A DNA stretch of 64,000 nt from Rhynchopus euleeides. Its lineage: Eukaryota; Euglenozoa; Diplonemea; Diplonemida; Diplonemidae. The stretch is from contig OY723272.1 of NCBI GenBank assembly GCA_963210315.1, positions 1,674,001-1,738,000 of the forward strand. Reading direction: 5' to 3'. The notes under the pieces are model-generated. The model saw only the letters and a program-made list of their open reading frames with translations, was not told where the DNA came from and searched no databases. The translations under genes were made by a program, and so were the position numbers. Positions 17,518-27,800 of this stretch are shown here, in pieces (position 1 is the first letter of the stretch; each line of letters starts with the position of its first letter).

Positions 17518-18384
17518 TCAAAGTGCGGCCATCGCCTGTCGTAGTTGTGTTACACCTTGGGCAAGACAAGCCATCCTGCAGGCCTCATCTTCTTCGTCAG
17601 AACTGTCATCCCCCTCCTGCTGTGCGCGTTGGTCAAGCGTGCTCAAAGTCGCCTCGGATGACACGAATGGTGTGAAAGTCGCCCCCAGCGGGATTGGCAT
17701 TTTGCACAAGCAGAGCGATAATTTGCGGTGTCCTTCGGGGAATCGGGACAGGAAGTAGGGCGCGCTGATGGGTTCAACGAAGTCCTGTGTGTTGCAGTGC
17801 ACAAACCCCTTCTGCAGCTGTGTCAACTGTGTGCAAAGAACATACACAGCCAATCTATGAGCGTGTCGGGTGTGCAGACACGGACACAGAATGACTTCTC
17901 TATACCCGAGGATCCCGTCCTGCGACAGGTGCGCAACCTTCCAAGGCATGCCCGATGCGCGCCGCTTCTCTTCTGCCATCGCAAGATCTCTCTCGTAAGT
18001 TGCGGAGCTGGCGATTGTAACGGCATCTTTCTTGCGATGTCCGTTCTCTGCTTCTTCAAATTCGTCGTTGTTCTGCAGAGGCACTGCATCTTCTGGAGCC
18101 CACCAATGATGGAGACTGTGTACGTAGGCATTGCGCGTTGATCCCTTTTCGGCATGCTCCATCAACCAGTGAAATATATGCCCTGAGATCCGAGCACGCA
18201 AGAAGGGAATCCGGGCTGACTCATCCTTGCATCCCCAGAAGCGCCAGGGGATGTCTGCATACCGGAAATGCATGAGGTCTGCAAGGGAGACAAAGAGGTA
18301 GCGGAACAAGCCCTTGTAGGTGTGTCCTGTGACAGGCAAGCACGACCTTCCGGAACTGAGCACCTGTCCCATTCTGCGACACAT
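17518..18384 (-). CDS. Unassigned ORF of the TIR element (288 aa)
   Basis: Starts MCRRMGQVLSSGR and has aromatic- and Cys-rich stretches (FRYADIPWRFWGCKDE; HHWWAPEDAV), a basic central helix, and an acidic Ser/Asp/Glu tail. It fills most of the element and lies directly downstream of, and in the same frame as, the 89-residue ORF at 18385-18654, from which it is separated by a TGA, so the two may be parts of one original protein. It is the best candidate for a transposition protein, but I recognise no catalytic motif. Confidence 0.4.
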   Translation of the reverse strand: MCRRMGQVLSSGRSCLPVTGHTYKGLFRYLFVSLADLMHFRYADIPWRFWGCKDESARIPFLRARISGHIFHWLMEHAEKGSTRNAYVHSLHHWWAPEDAVPLQNNDEFEEAENGHRKKDAVTIASSATYERDLAMAEEKRRASGMPWKVAHLSQDGILGYREVILCPCLHTRHAHRLAVYVLCTQLTQLQKGFVHCNTQDFVEPISAPYFLSRFPEGHRKLSLCLCKMPIPLGATFTPFVSSEATLSTLDQRAQQEGDDSSDEEDEACRMACLAQGVTQLRQAMAAL

Positions 18385-18654
18385 TCAGTGCAAGGTTTGT
18401 ACAGGTCTTGTCGAATATTTTTTTGTTGTCTCATCCAGTACCCTGATCAGCCGCATGGCGAGCCCCTTGCAGTCATGGAGTGCTGGGGTGACGTAGCGGG
18501 CATTGGGAAGCACACCTGCCAAGAGGGAGGGGTAGCCAGCCTCTTTTATCTCAGAGAGAGTCAGGTGCGGGTATCGATGCACCTGTTGATACCAGCGTTC
18601 TTCTGGGATGTCGCACAGTGAGCATCGGTGCCCTCGCCCCCCGCATCGCCTCAT
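18385..18654 (-). CDS. Short Cys-containing ORF of the TIR element (89 aa)
   Basis: Begins MRRCGGRGHRCSLCDIP, which could bind zinc, and continues with a helical stretch containing PALHDCKGLAMRLIRVL. It ends in TGA immediately before the ORF at 17518-18384 in the same frame. Function unknown. Confidence 0.35.
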   Translation of the reverse strand: MRRCGGRGHRCSLCDIPEERWYQQVHRYPHLTLSEIKEAGYPSLLAGVLPNARYVTPALHDCKGLAMRLIRVLDETTKKYSTRPVQTLH

Positions 18655-18672
18655 TGTTGCCCACTGCTGATC

Positions 18673-18770
18673 TATACTCCCGCTAGCGGGAGTTGGACTC
18701 CCCCTAGTTGAGACTCCCGAAAAGGGTTAAACCCGGTAGTGGTACCCTACCCCCGCTGGAGTCCACCGTG
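18673..18770 (-). repeat. Internal copy of the right terminal repeat
   Basis: Matches the last 85 to 98 bases of the element's right end in the same orientation, including the GCTAGC palindrome, AGACTCCCGAAAAGGGTTA and the terminal CCACCGTG. It is followed by CA rather than TA, so it is not flanked by the same target duplication as the outer end. Confidence 0.8.
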
Positions 18771-18919
18771 CAAGGCCGGATCAGCCCACGGGTGGGTTTG
18801 AGGAAGAAATCTGGGGGGGCAAATTTTGCTGCGACTTCCGGTTTCACCCGGCCGAACTCCAGCATCTATCCAGACCCACGGTGCCAAGCCGTTCGCCCGT
18901 GTCGCGATCATTCGCGGCT

Positions 18920-19300
18920 TCAGGCTGCCCCCGACGACACGTTTGTATCCTGCACCTTGCCATACTTCGCCTCCACCTTGTATATGACGGAGAGCGCCCT
19001 CCTTCCGCATCGTTGCGACTTCCCTGACAGCGAACTTATCCATGTCAGGGAAGACATGGCGATGATTGCGTTGGCCACCTGGGTGCTGTGCTTGTGGAGC
19101 TCCTTGCTCAACACCGTTGCTAGGAGCCTTCTAATGGATCCCAGTGTCAGCACACTGCCCCCTTTTTTAACAGGGAAGGCCGTGCAAAAATTATGCACAA
19201 TGTTCGTCGCCTCCGCAGCCTCGGGACTCTCTGCGCTCTTCTTCTTCTTAATCGACTTTGCCGCCGGCTTCGCTGCCGGCTTCGTTGTCGTCTTCCCCAT
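18920..19300 (-). CDS. Small basic protein, possibly histone-H2B-like
   Basis: A complete 126-residue ORF. The N-terminus is a histone-style tail (MGKTTTKPAAKPAAKSIKKKK). Residues 55-83 (LTLGSIRRLL, then LSKELHKHSTQVANAI) resemble the last helices of H2B, where the pattern is I..AV.LLLPGELAKHA. The remaining 40 residues match nothing I know. It lies in the segment that the TIR element seems to have captured. The H2B idea rests on a short alignment made by eye and may be wrong. Confidence 0.35.
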   Translation of the reverse strand: MGKTTTKPAAKPAAKSIKKKKSAESPEAAEATNIVHNFCTAFPVKKGGSVLTLGSIRRLLATVLSKELHKHSTQVANAIIAMSSLTWISSLSGKSQRCGRRALSVIYKVEAKYGKVQDTNVSSGAA

Positions 19301-19393
19301 TTTTGTGAATCAGGTCTGCGAGCTGGGATGGGTGGAAACGTCCGTTTCGTTTGGTGTGGCTGTACTTCAGTGACGAGTGCCACATTGCATAGG

Positions 19394-19551
19394 TATCATG
19401 GGAAAAATGAGTGAAAATAGGTGAAAAGACTCCCGCTAGGGGGAGTCAGACTCCCGCTAGCGGGAGTATAGACTCCCGCTAGCGGGAGTTGGACTCCCCC
19501 TAGTTGAGACTCCCGAAAAGGGTTACCCTACCCCCGCTGGAGTCCACCGTG
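19394..19551 (-). repeat. Right terminal inverted repeat
   Basis: Reverse complement of 17204-17361, with three GCTAGC palindromes and the terminal CCACCGTG followed by TA. Confidence 0.8.
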
Positions 19552-19959
19552 TATGAGCGCAAAGAACAAATCCGGAGTCCATCCCCAACCCCACCCTGCC
19601 TCGCGTTGCCACCGATCCCCCCTCCCCCTCCCCCCTCCACCACCACAGACACCCTCCTCCCCCACCTTCCAATCCCACAGACCCAAAAACCGACACCACG
19701 CAGGGCCCTTACACAATACAAGAAACGTGCGCATCGCAGCCCCTACCCACCCCACCTCTCCAGACACCTGCTTCTGAAACCAACGTGGCCGAGCTCCTCT
19801 CTGCGCGACGCGGCGCTAACCAACCTCTCTGAGGGCCCCGCCGCTGGGAAAGGACACCCCCTACCCTACCGCCCAACACACTCTGTGTTGCCCGGTCTCC
19901 ATACAACTGGGGATTGTCCAGCGGAAGGGACCCTCGATACCCAAGGAGCTGCCACTGCC
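19552..19959. other. Upstream region of the ATG5-like gene
   Basis: C-rich sequence with no stop in the frame of the following gene, so a longer N-terminus cannot be excluded. Its composition (polyproline-type, CACCACAG) looks like a leader rather than a domain. Confidence 0.5.
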
Positions 19960-20829
19960 ATGAGCCATAATGACTCGCTCCGCACAGAGCTGTGGAACGG
20001 CGGGCTCCCGATAATATACACCTGCGCTGCGTCTGGCGACCGCTGGTCGGAGCGGGTATTCCGCATGACGTACCTCCTGTCGGACGCCAAGCAGGGCCCC
20101 TTGGGGGAGGGCGCCCCTGCAGTGCTGTGGCACCCCTTCACAGCGAGCGGCAGCGGTGACACGCCTGTGTCGCACGACTTCCGCGTCCTCCTCCATTGGG
20201 ATTGGCCTGCCGGCGTGCTGGCCGACCAGATCTCTCTCGCCAGGGCTAGCGCCTCGCTGTCGGGGCTCAGCGTGGCGGAGCAGGACTTCACCGAGGTGGT
20301 GCTGGCCACAGGGGTTGACCAAGGGGGGGAGGATCCGCTGTCGTGCTATGCCATTCCGTATGACAGCCTGTCGCGGCAGGGGCTGAGCAGCAGGAAGCAG
20401 GCGCAGGTGATGAAGTATGGGCATGTCCCAGAGCAGTTTGACGGGGAGGTGCGGCGTGTCGACAAGGCGCTGAAGTGTGGCGATGCATCCCTGCTGCTGC
20501 GGACGGGGCTCTCGCAGAGGGAAGATGTGAAGGGGCTGCCCGTTGCGGTGCACCGGGTGCCCGGCATCGATCCGGAGGGCGTGTCGCGGTGTGTTGTGCC
20601 GGTTACCCTGTTCCGCACCGTGCGTCCCGATGACAGCACCAGCCTCGGGTCCTTCCTGTACGACATCCCCTTACTGGGGCTGCGCACCGCAGAAGATATC
20701 GCGGAGAGGGTTCTAGTGCAGGGTGTCCGGGTCGAACCCGTCGCGCCGATCGCACAACTCTATGATCTCCTCCAACACCCTGATGAGTTCCTTCACATCT
20801 GTGTGCTCGGGGTGGCCAAGGCCACCTGA
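19960..20829 (+). CDS. Divergent ATG5-family protein
   Basis: 289 residues. It follows the ATG5 plan: an N-terminal helix LRTELWNGGLPI (as in WxGxxP of ATG5), a first ubiquitin-like part with HDFRVLLHWDWPAGVLADQI aligned to the ATG5 stretch LKWHYPIGLLFDLL, a helical part SSRKQAQVMKYG aligned to human CMKEADALKHK (so K146 sits where K130 takes ATG12), and a second ubiquitin-like part with VVPVTLFRTV and the ending VQGV ... HPDEFLHICVL. ATG5, joined to ATG12 and bound to ATG16, drives LC3/ATG8 lipidation in autophagy. A second, more typical ATG5 lies at 33932. The ATG at 19960 gives the right length (human 275). Divergence in the first half makes its activity uncertain. Confidence 0.75.
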   Translation: MSHNDSLRTELWNGGLPIIYTCAASGDRWSERVFRMTYLLSDAKQGPLGEGAPAVLWHPFTASGSGDTPVSHDFRVLLHWDWPAGVLADQISLARASASLSGLSVAEQDFTEVVLATGVDQGGEDPLSCYAIPYDSLSRQGLSSRKQAQVMKYGHVPEQFDGEVRRVDKALKCGDASLLLRTGLSQREDVKGLPVAVHRVPGIDPEGVSRCVVPVTLFRTVRPDDSTSLGSFLYDIPLLGLRTAEDIAERVLVQGVRVEPVAPIAQLYDLLQHPDEFLHICVLGVAKAT

Positions 20830-22042
20830 GAGGCGGAGGTGCTGTGAATGCAGGAGAGAGCGCTTGGGTGATATGCCGGTATAGGGGAGAAGGTGAAGGA
20901 GGCCCAGCCGAAGCGCAGATGCGTTTGGGATATCCCGAGCTTGGGAGCTCGGAAGGTGGGGGGGGGGGGTGGAGTTTTATCGCGTGCTTTCGGAGGGCAC
21001 TGCCGTGCCTGGAGGCATCTCCGACCCCTTTCCTTCCAGATGCCTGTCTGCCCCCCCCCCCCTGGTGTTGCGAGGGGGCTTCTGGCGAAGCTCCCCTGGC
21101 GAAGCGCTTCCGCATGAAGGGCTCGCTCGCCTGCCCCGCTGTGCCCCTTGGATCTCTGTTGACCCCACCTCTCCTTTTTTTTAAACGCACACAACCTTTG
21201 TGCGGGATGGTCCTCCTGTCCTGCCAACCGTGTGTGAGTGACACGTTACCTTTCTCGGGCCCCCCTTGCAGGGGTTGGGGGCAACCCTGTGTTTCTTCGC
21301 GACTGCCAAATACATCCTTGCTTCATCCCCCCCCCCCCCTTTTCAGGTTTGCACCACACCCAGTTCTGGCGTCGTCTGTTGCCTATATCCCCCCTTGCCC
21401 CCCATATTTCTTTCATCTCTTGCCACCTGAAGAAAATTCTGAGACTTGCCTGTGGGAGGGAGGGGCTGCAGTCAGGCAGCAGCGCCACAGCAAGAGGTTA
21501 GAAACGTATCCATCGTGATTCCGATGTATTCTCAAGCTTGAAGGGAAGGGTGCAGGGGTGGTGAGGTCCATGCGCATCTGTGGCGACCTTCTGGTGATCG
21601 GTTATAGGGAAATGGCGTGGCACCTCCCCCCACCCCCTACACCCTCCCCACCCCTTCCCAGCAGGCGCCTGCAGAAAGGCAGGGCTCTTCGTAACAATCG
21701 ACCCACCGACCCACCGACTTAGGTCAGGGGCTTGACATGACATGGATCATGCAAACCCGCGAACAGACGTTCACTACCGTGGCCAAAATACCCCCTTTTT
21801 GACAGTCTTTGCCCAGCTCCCCCCCTTTTTCGCCCCATCGACCCAGTTTTCCCCCGACCCTGGAAAGTTAGGAATACCCCTGCTCTTGACTGTTCTCTGC
21901 TGAAGGACACCAGAGAAACACACCAGAGCCCGCGCTCCCTTGCATGCTTCGCCCTGCTCGGGGCCTGTTTGCTGCGGTGGAAGGCAGTTCACATTGCACC
22001 ATCACGCCGCAGGTTGCCAGATAATCCAGCAAGGCTTCGACA
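20830..22042. other. Spacer before the CAP gene
   Basis: No convincing gene. C- and G-runs and T-runs are common. The last 150 bases (from about 21890) are the upstream region shared with the paralogue at 24807 (matching 24664-24806). Confidence 0.6.
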
Positions 22043-23725
22043 ATGCGTGCCGGCATGTGTGCCCCGTGGCGGGCGATGCTGCTCAGTGTGGCGGTCACAG
22101 TGTGGAGCGGTGTTGCGTCAGGTGCGGAGGTGACGGAGTTGCGTGTGGAGGAGAAGCGGGCGATTCTGGATGCGCACAACAAACACCGTCGACTGGCGGC
22201 GAAAGGCGGGCAGGGACCCGGGCACCCGAGTGCGGCTGGGATTGGGCTGATGTACTGGGATGCTGGGCTGGAGGAGATGGCGAAGAAGCGAGTGGCACAC
22301 TGCTTCTACGGGCATTTCGGGGGGCCGCAGGTGATGGTGAACGACTACAGGGCGGTGCTGGACAAGGTGTCGTATGGGACAACCACGCCAATGACTGCCG
22401 GTGAGACTATCTCCTTGTTCAGGGACCACCAGTTCTACTCGGCAGCGGCGGACAAAACGGGGTGGATGCAAGGCGCTGTGGAAGCATGGGTTGCTGAGGG
22501 GAAGCTGTTTGACTGGGACAGGAACGTGTGCCATGCGGAGACCTGCGGACACTGGTCCCAGGTGGTTGCCGAGTCAACACGCTACGTCGGGTGCGCGGCA
22601 GCAGCGTGCCCCGATGGCATTACGGGCGTTAATTGGGGATCGGGGGCGGTGGTGCACTGCAACTACTGGCCGCCGATGAGTTCGGGTTACCCGTACCAGA
22701 AGTCATACAACGGCCTGTATGCAGAGTACTGCCCCCGTTGCATGAGCACGGACGCGGATCATTGTGACGACCACCTGTGTGCGGGGGGGATCAACCCGCT
22801 TTGGTTCTCGAGTGGCTACACCAACGATACCGTTGCGCAGTGCGATGACGGGTTGGGCCGCACGGTGACCCCCTGTTTCCCTTACGGGAAGCCGCCCATC
22901 ACAGCAGCACCTCAGACGCCTGAGACACCCGCACCAACCTCTGTGCCTGCTACGCCTGTCCCGGATACTCCCATCCCGACACCTGCCCCAACCTCTGTAC
23001 CTGCGCCTGTCCCGACACCTCCACCGACGTCTGCACCGACCACCGCGCCTGCCACAGCTGCCCCGGCTACACATATCCCGACGTCTGCCCCGACCTCTGT
23101 GCCTGCTATCCCAACGCCTGCACCGACGTCTGCACCGACCACTGTGCCTGCCACACCTGTCCCAGCTACACCTGTGCCAACACCGCCACCTACATCGGCC
23201 CCGACCTCTGTGCCTGCTACGCCTGCCCCGGCATCGGGCAAGTGGCACACGACGTGCCCAGAAGCCACGCAGGTTGCGGCGTTCCTGTCCGTCGATGAGT
23301 TTGACCAGCGTGCACCGCTACTGTTTGGTGGGAACTTCCGGGTGGCGGCACGTGTGCTGATCAACAGGCACACGTCGTGGGCACGTGTGTTTGACTTTGG
23401 GAACGGGGCACCACGTGACAACGTGCTCATCACACAGACCAGTGGCAGCGGGAGGCTGTCGCTCCATGTGTTTGTGAACAGCCGGTCACAGCACATCACA
23501 TGCAACACGCTGGCACCTGTGGGGCGCAGCTTTGATGTCGAGGCGTCTGTGCTCAACGGGGAGGCAAAGCTGTATGTGGACGGTGTGCTGTGTGCACAGG
23601 GACAGGTCACGGCACCGCGTGCTGTGCATCGGAGTGGGAACCTCATCGGGCGGAGCCACTGGGCACAGGACAGCCTGCTGGACGGCGAGGTGAGCTCATT
23701 TGTGCTCGAGACATGTGCAGCGTAA
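22043..23725 (+). CDS. Secreted CAP-domain and laminin-G-like protein
   Basis: 560 residues. Residues 1-28 form a signal peptide (basic start, LLSVAVTVW core, ASGA cut). A CAP/SCP domain spans about 38-215: DAHNKHRR near the start, ETISLF, the CAP1-type motif CGHWSQVVAESTRYVGC (H170) and the CAP2-type HCNYWPP (C206). A Cys-rich stretch follows (230-280), then a Thr/Pro/Ser linker (about 288-390) likely to be O-glycosylated, and a C-terminal jelly-roll domain of the laminin-G/LamG_3 type (about 398-560: WARVFDFGNG, then LYVDGVLCAQGQ). CAP proteins act outside the cell in lipid binding or surface interactions; the LamG part may bind glycans. The next gene is a tandem duplicate sharing its signal peptide and LamG domain. 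Confidence 0.88.
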   Translation: MRAGMCAPWRAMLLSVAVTVWSGVASGAEVTELRVEEKRAILDAHNKHRRLAAKGGQGPGHPSAAGIGLMYWDAGLEEMAKKRVAHCFYGHFGGPQVMVNDYRAVLDKVSYGTTTPMTAGETISLFRDHQFYSAAADKTGWMQGAVEAWVAEGKLFDWDRNVCHAETCGHWSQVVAESTRYVGCAAAACPDGITGVNWGSGAVVHCNYWPPMSSGYPYQKSYNGLYAEYCPRCMSTDADHCDDHLCAGGINPLWFSSGYTNDTVAQCDDGLGRTVTPCFPYGKPPITAAPQTPETPAPTSVPATPVPDTPIPTPAPTSVPAPVPTPPPTSAPTTAPATAAPATHIPTSAPTSVPAIPTPAPTSAPTTVPATPVPATPVPTPPPTSAPTSVPATPAPASGKWHTTCPEATQVAAFLSVDEFDQRAPLLFGGNFRVAARVLINRHTSWARVFDFGNGAPRDNVLITQTSGSGRLSLHVFVNSRSQHITCNTLAPVGRSFDVEASVLNGEAKLYVDGVLCAQGQVTAPRAVHRSGNLIGRSHWAQDSLLDGEVSSFVLETCAA

Positions 23726-24806
23726 CGGAGCTCGGATGAGGTGGCGCACAACATGCCAGTCAAAGAACGGTCTCAAGGCCGTTGGGGTGCAGTGCCTTCT
23801 GATTGTGACGTCACTTCGCACCTCAGGATGATGACTGTCGATACTGAACGAGAATGTACTCGGGTTGCCCTGCTGCACTTATCTGTGGTTTAGTGTCTCG
23901 CTTGCTCGATTCATATCGAGAGAGGTAAAGACCCAGACCACAGAGCAGGGGCCCGAAGGAACTGCATACAATGTGGTGTGTGATGGTGTGTGTTGTTGAG
24001 GACTCTGTTTCGTGCTCCGTGCACAGATACCCATTCTTCAGCAATCCCAGATCGATGCTTGTTTATCTTTGCCTGTTTGGCAAAGCCAACTCAGGAATTT
24101 TTCACAGAGCGGATGCTTGCGAATACTACAGACACCCCGGTGGCTGTAGTAGGTGTTTGCGAACACAGCTGTAGTTCATCTGTTCTCTCGTTTGTTTCAC
24201 CCGGTTGTATTAGTTGTTCTTCAGGAGAGTTCTTCTCGCAGGCACAAGCAGGTATCTGGGTCCGTGCAAATTCTTGCAGAAGATCGCCATGCACGGTTTT
24301 CTGCGAAGGCTTTTGTACAACTGACTGTACGGGGAGGTGACATGGTGACGCGGTACTACCGGTGACCGGCCGGGAAAGCGAGGTCACCTCCATTGTTTGT
24401 TTTCTTCCCAACTTGCTTGCTTGTTCCTCTGTTGTCCTTCCCTGGCACGCTAGCTTTGCTCTGCCATCCCGCGGGCAGTCTTCCAGTCACTGCAGCGTCT
24501 CGATCTTCAACGAGCTGCCGCTCTTTCTGCCCGCGGTGATCCACATCCCTCCTCAGTGCACGTCTGCACAAAGGGGGTCTTCGCTACTCCGCTGTTATCC
24601 GAAGAGTTCGACATTATTGAGACAAGCAGGAGACCACCCCACCCCCCCTCCCCTCTCCTGCTTGACTCTTCTCTGCTGAAGCACACCAGAGCCCGTGATC
24701 CCGTGCATGCCTCTCCCTGCTCGGGGCCTGTTTTGCTGCGGCGGAAGGCAGTTCACATTGCACCATCACGCCGCAGGTTGCCAGGTATTCCAGCAAGGCT
24801 TCGACA
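23726..24806. other. Spacer between the CAP and mucin-like paralogues
   Basis: The first 280 bases match 31170-31450 after the second gene, and the last 145 match the upstream region of the first, as expected of a tandem gene duplication. Bases 24390-24620 match 31880-32120. A stretch at 24075-24130 resembles 61515-61571. No gene is seen. Confidence 0.7.
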
Positions 24807-27800
24807 ATGCGTGCCGGCATGTGGGCCCCGTGGCGGGCGGTGATGCTCAGTGTGGCGGTCGCAGTGTCGTGCGGTGTTGCGTCAGGTGCGGAGTTGGTCG
24901 AGGGGCGTGTGGAGGAGAAGCCAACTGGCATGCCGCCGCCGCGCAGCCTGACATCCGCACCGACTGCAACAGCAACAGGGGTGCCGCCTGCACCTGCTCT
25001 CACATCTGCACCGTCTCCAACGGCCACTGGTGTGCCGCCTGCGCCTGTTCTGACCTCTGCACCGTCTGCAACGGCAACTGGTGTGCCGCCTGCGCCGCGT
25101 CTCACATCTGCACCGTATGCAACGGCAACTGGTGTCCCGCCGACTCGCAGGCTGACATCCGCACCGTCTGCAACGGCAACTGGTGTCCCGCCTGCGCCTG
25201 TTCTGACCTCTGCACCGTCTGCAACAGCAACTGGTGTCCCTCCTGCGCCTGTTCTCACATCTGCACCGTCTGCAACGGCAACTGGGGTGCCGCCGACTCG
25301 CATCCTGACGCCTGCGCCGTCTGCAACAGCAACTGGTGTGCCGCCTGCGCCTGTTCTGACCTCTGCACCGTCTGCAACAGCAACTGGTGTGCCTCCGACT
25401 CGCATCCTCACGTCTGCACCGTCTGCAACAGCAACTGGTGTGCCGCCTGCGCCTGTTCTCACATCTGCACCGTCTGCAACGGCAACTGGGGTGCCGCCGA
25501 CTCGCATCCTGACGTCTGCGCCGTCTGCAACAGCAACTGGTGTGCCGCCTGCACCTGTTCTGACCTCTGCACCGTATGCAACGGCAACTGGTGTCCCGCC
25601 GACTCGCAGGCTGACATCCGCACCGTCTGCAACGGCAACTGGTGTGCCGCCTGCGCCTGTTCTGACCTCTGCACCGTCTGCAACGGCAACTGGGGTGCCG
25701 CCGACTCGCATCCTGACGTCTGCGCCGTCTGCAACAGCAACTGGTGTGCCGCCTGCACCTGTTCTGACCTCTGCAACAGCAACTGGTGTGCCGCCGATTT
25801 GCATCGTCACGTCTGCACCGCCTGCAACAGCAACTGGTGTGCCGCCTGCGCCTCTTCTCACATCTGCACCGTCTGCAACGGCAACTGGTGTGCCGCCGAT
25901 TCGCATCGTCACGTCTGCACCGTCTGCAACAGCAACTGGTGTGCCGCCTGCGCCTGTTCTGACCTCTGCACCTTCTGCAACAGCAACTGGTGTGCCGCCT
26001 GCACCTGTTCTGACCTCTGCACCGTATGCAACGGCAACTGGTGTCCCGCCGACTCGCAGGCTGACATCCGCACCGTCTGCAACGGCAACTGGTGTGCCGC
26101 CGATTCGCATCGTCACGTCTGCACCGTCTGCAACAGCAACTGGTGTGCCGCCTGCGCCTGTTCTCACATCTGCACCGTCTGCAACGGCAACTGGTGTGCC
26201 GCCGACTCCCATCCTGACGTCTGCACCGTCTGCAACGGCAACTGGTGTGCCGCCGACTCCCATCCTGACCTCTGCACCGTCTGCAACAGCAACTGGTGTG
26301 CCGCCTGCGCCTGTTCTCACATCTGCACCGTCTGCAAAGGCAACTGGTGTGCCGCCTGCACCTGTTCTGACCTCTGCACCGTCTGCAACGGCAACTGGGG
26401 TGCCGCCGACTCGCATCCTGACGTCTGCGCCGTCTGCAACACCAACTGGTGTGCCGCCTGCACCTGTTCTGACCTCTGCACCGTATGCAACGGCAACTGG
26501 TGTCCCGCCGACTCGCAGGCTGACATCCGCACCGTCTGCAACGGCAACTGGTGTGCCGCCTGCGCCTGTTCTGACCTCTGCACCGTCTGCAACGGCAACT
26601 GGGGTGCCGCCGACTCGCATCCTGACGTCTGCGCCGTCTGCAACAGCAACTGGTGTGCCGCCTGCACCTGTTCTGACCTCTGCAACAGCAACTGGTGTGC
26701 CGCCGATTCGCATCGTCACGTCTGCACCGCCTGCAACAGCAACTGGTGTGCCGCCTGCGCCTGTTCTCACATCTGCACCGTCTGCAACGGCAACTGGTAT
26801 GCCGCCGATTCGCATCGTCGCGTCTGCACCGTCTGCAACAGTAACTGGTGTGCCGCCTGCGCCTGTTCTCACATCTGCACCGTCTGCAACGGCAACTGGT
26901 GTGCCGCCGACTCCCATCCTGACGTCTGCACCGTCTGCAACGGCAACTGGTGTGCCGCCGACTCCCATCCTGACCTCTGCACCGTCTGCAACAGCAACTG
27001 GTGTGCCGCCTGCGCCTGTTCTCACATCTGCACCGTCTGCAAAGGCAACTGGTGTGCCGCCTGCACCTGTTCTGACCTCTGCACCGTCTGCAACGGCAAC
27101 TGGGGTGCCGCCGACTCGCATCCTGACGTCTGCGCCGTCTGCAACAGCAACTGGTGTGCCGCCTGCACCTGTTCTGACCTCTGCACCGTATGCAACGGCA
27201 ACTGGTGTCCCGCCGACTCGCAGGCTGACATCCGCACCGTCTGCAACGGCCACTGGTGTGCCGCCTGCACCTGTTCTGACCTCTGCAGCGTCTGCAACGG
27301 CCGCTGGTGTGCCGCCTGCGCCTTCGCCTGTTCTGACCTCTGCACCGTCTGCAACGGCAACTGGTGTGCCGCCTGCACCTGTTTGGACCTCTGCACCGTA
27401 TGCAACGGCAACTGGTGTCCCGCCGACTCGCAGGCTGACATCCGCACCGTCTGCAACAGCAACTGGTGTGCGGCCTGCACCTGTTCGGACCTCTGCACTG
27501 TCTGCAACGGCCACTGGTGTGCCGCCTGCACCTGTTCTGACCTCTGCACCGTCTGCAACGGCAACTGGTGTGCCGCCTGCACCTGTTCGGACCTCCGCAC
27601 CGTCTGCAACAGCGACTGGTGTGCCGCCTGCACCTGTTCTGACCTCTGCACCGTATGCAACGGCAACTGGTGTTCCGCCGACTCGCAGGCTGACATCCGC
27701 ACCGTCTGCAACGGCCACTGGTGTGCCGCCTGCACCTGTTCTGACCTCTGCACCGTCTGCAACGGCCGCTGGTGTGCCGCCTGCGCCTTCGTCTGTTCTG

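Larger units (their letters stand above)
17204..19551. mobile_element. DNA element with palindrome-rich terminal inverted repeats
   Basis: Ends are CACGGTGGACTCCAGCGG at 17204 and its reverse complement ending at 19551, each flanked outside by TA, the likely target duplication. The inverted repeats run about 158 bases (17204-17361 and 19394-19551) and are filled with copies of the 18-bp palindrome ACTCCCGCTAGCGGGAGT. A third copy of the right end lies inside at 18673-18770, so 17204-18770 may be an older unit that captured 18771-19393. Cargo is on the minus strand: ORFs at 18385-18654 and 17518-18384, and a separate ORF at 18920-19300. The TA target fits Tc1/mariner-type elements, but the ORFs do not show a DDE transposase I recognise. 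Confidence 0.75.
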
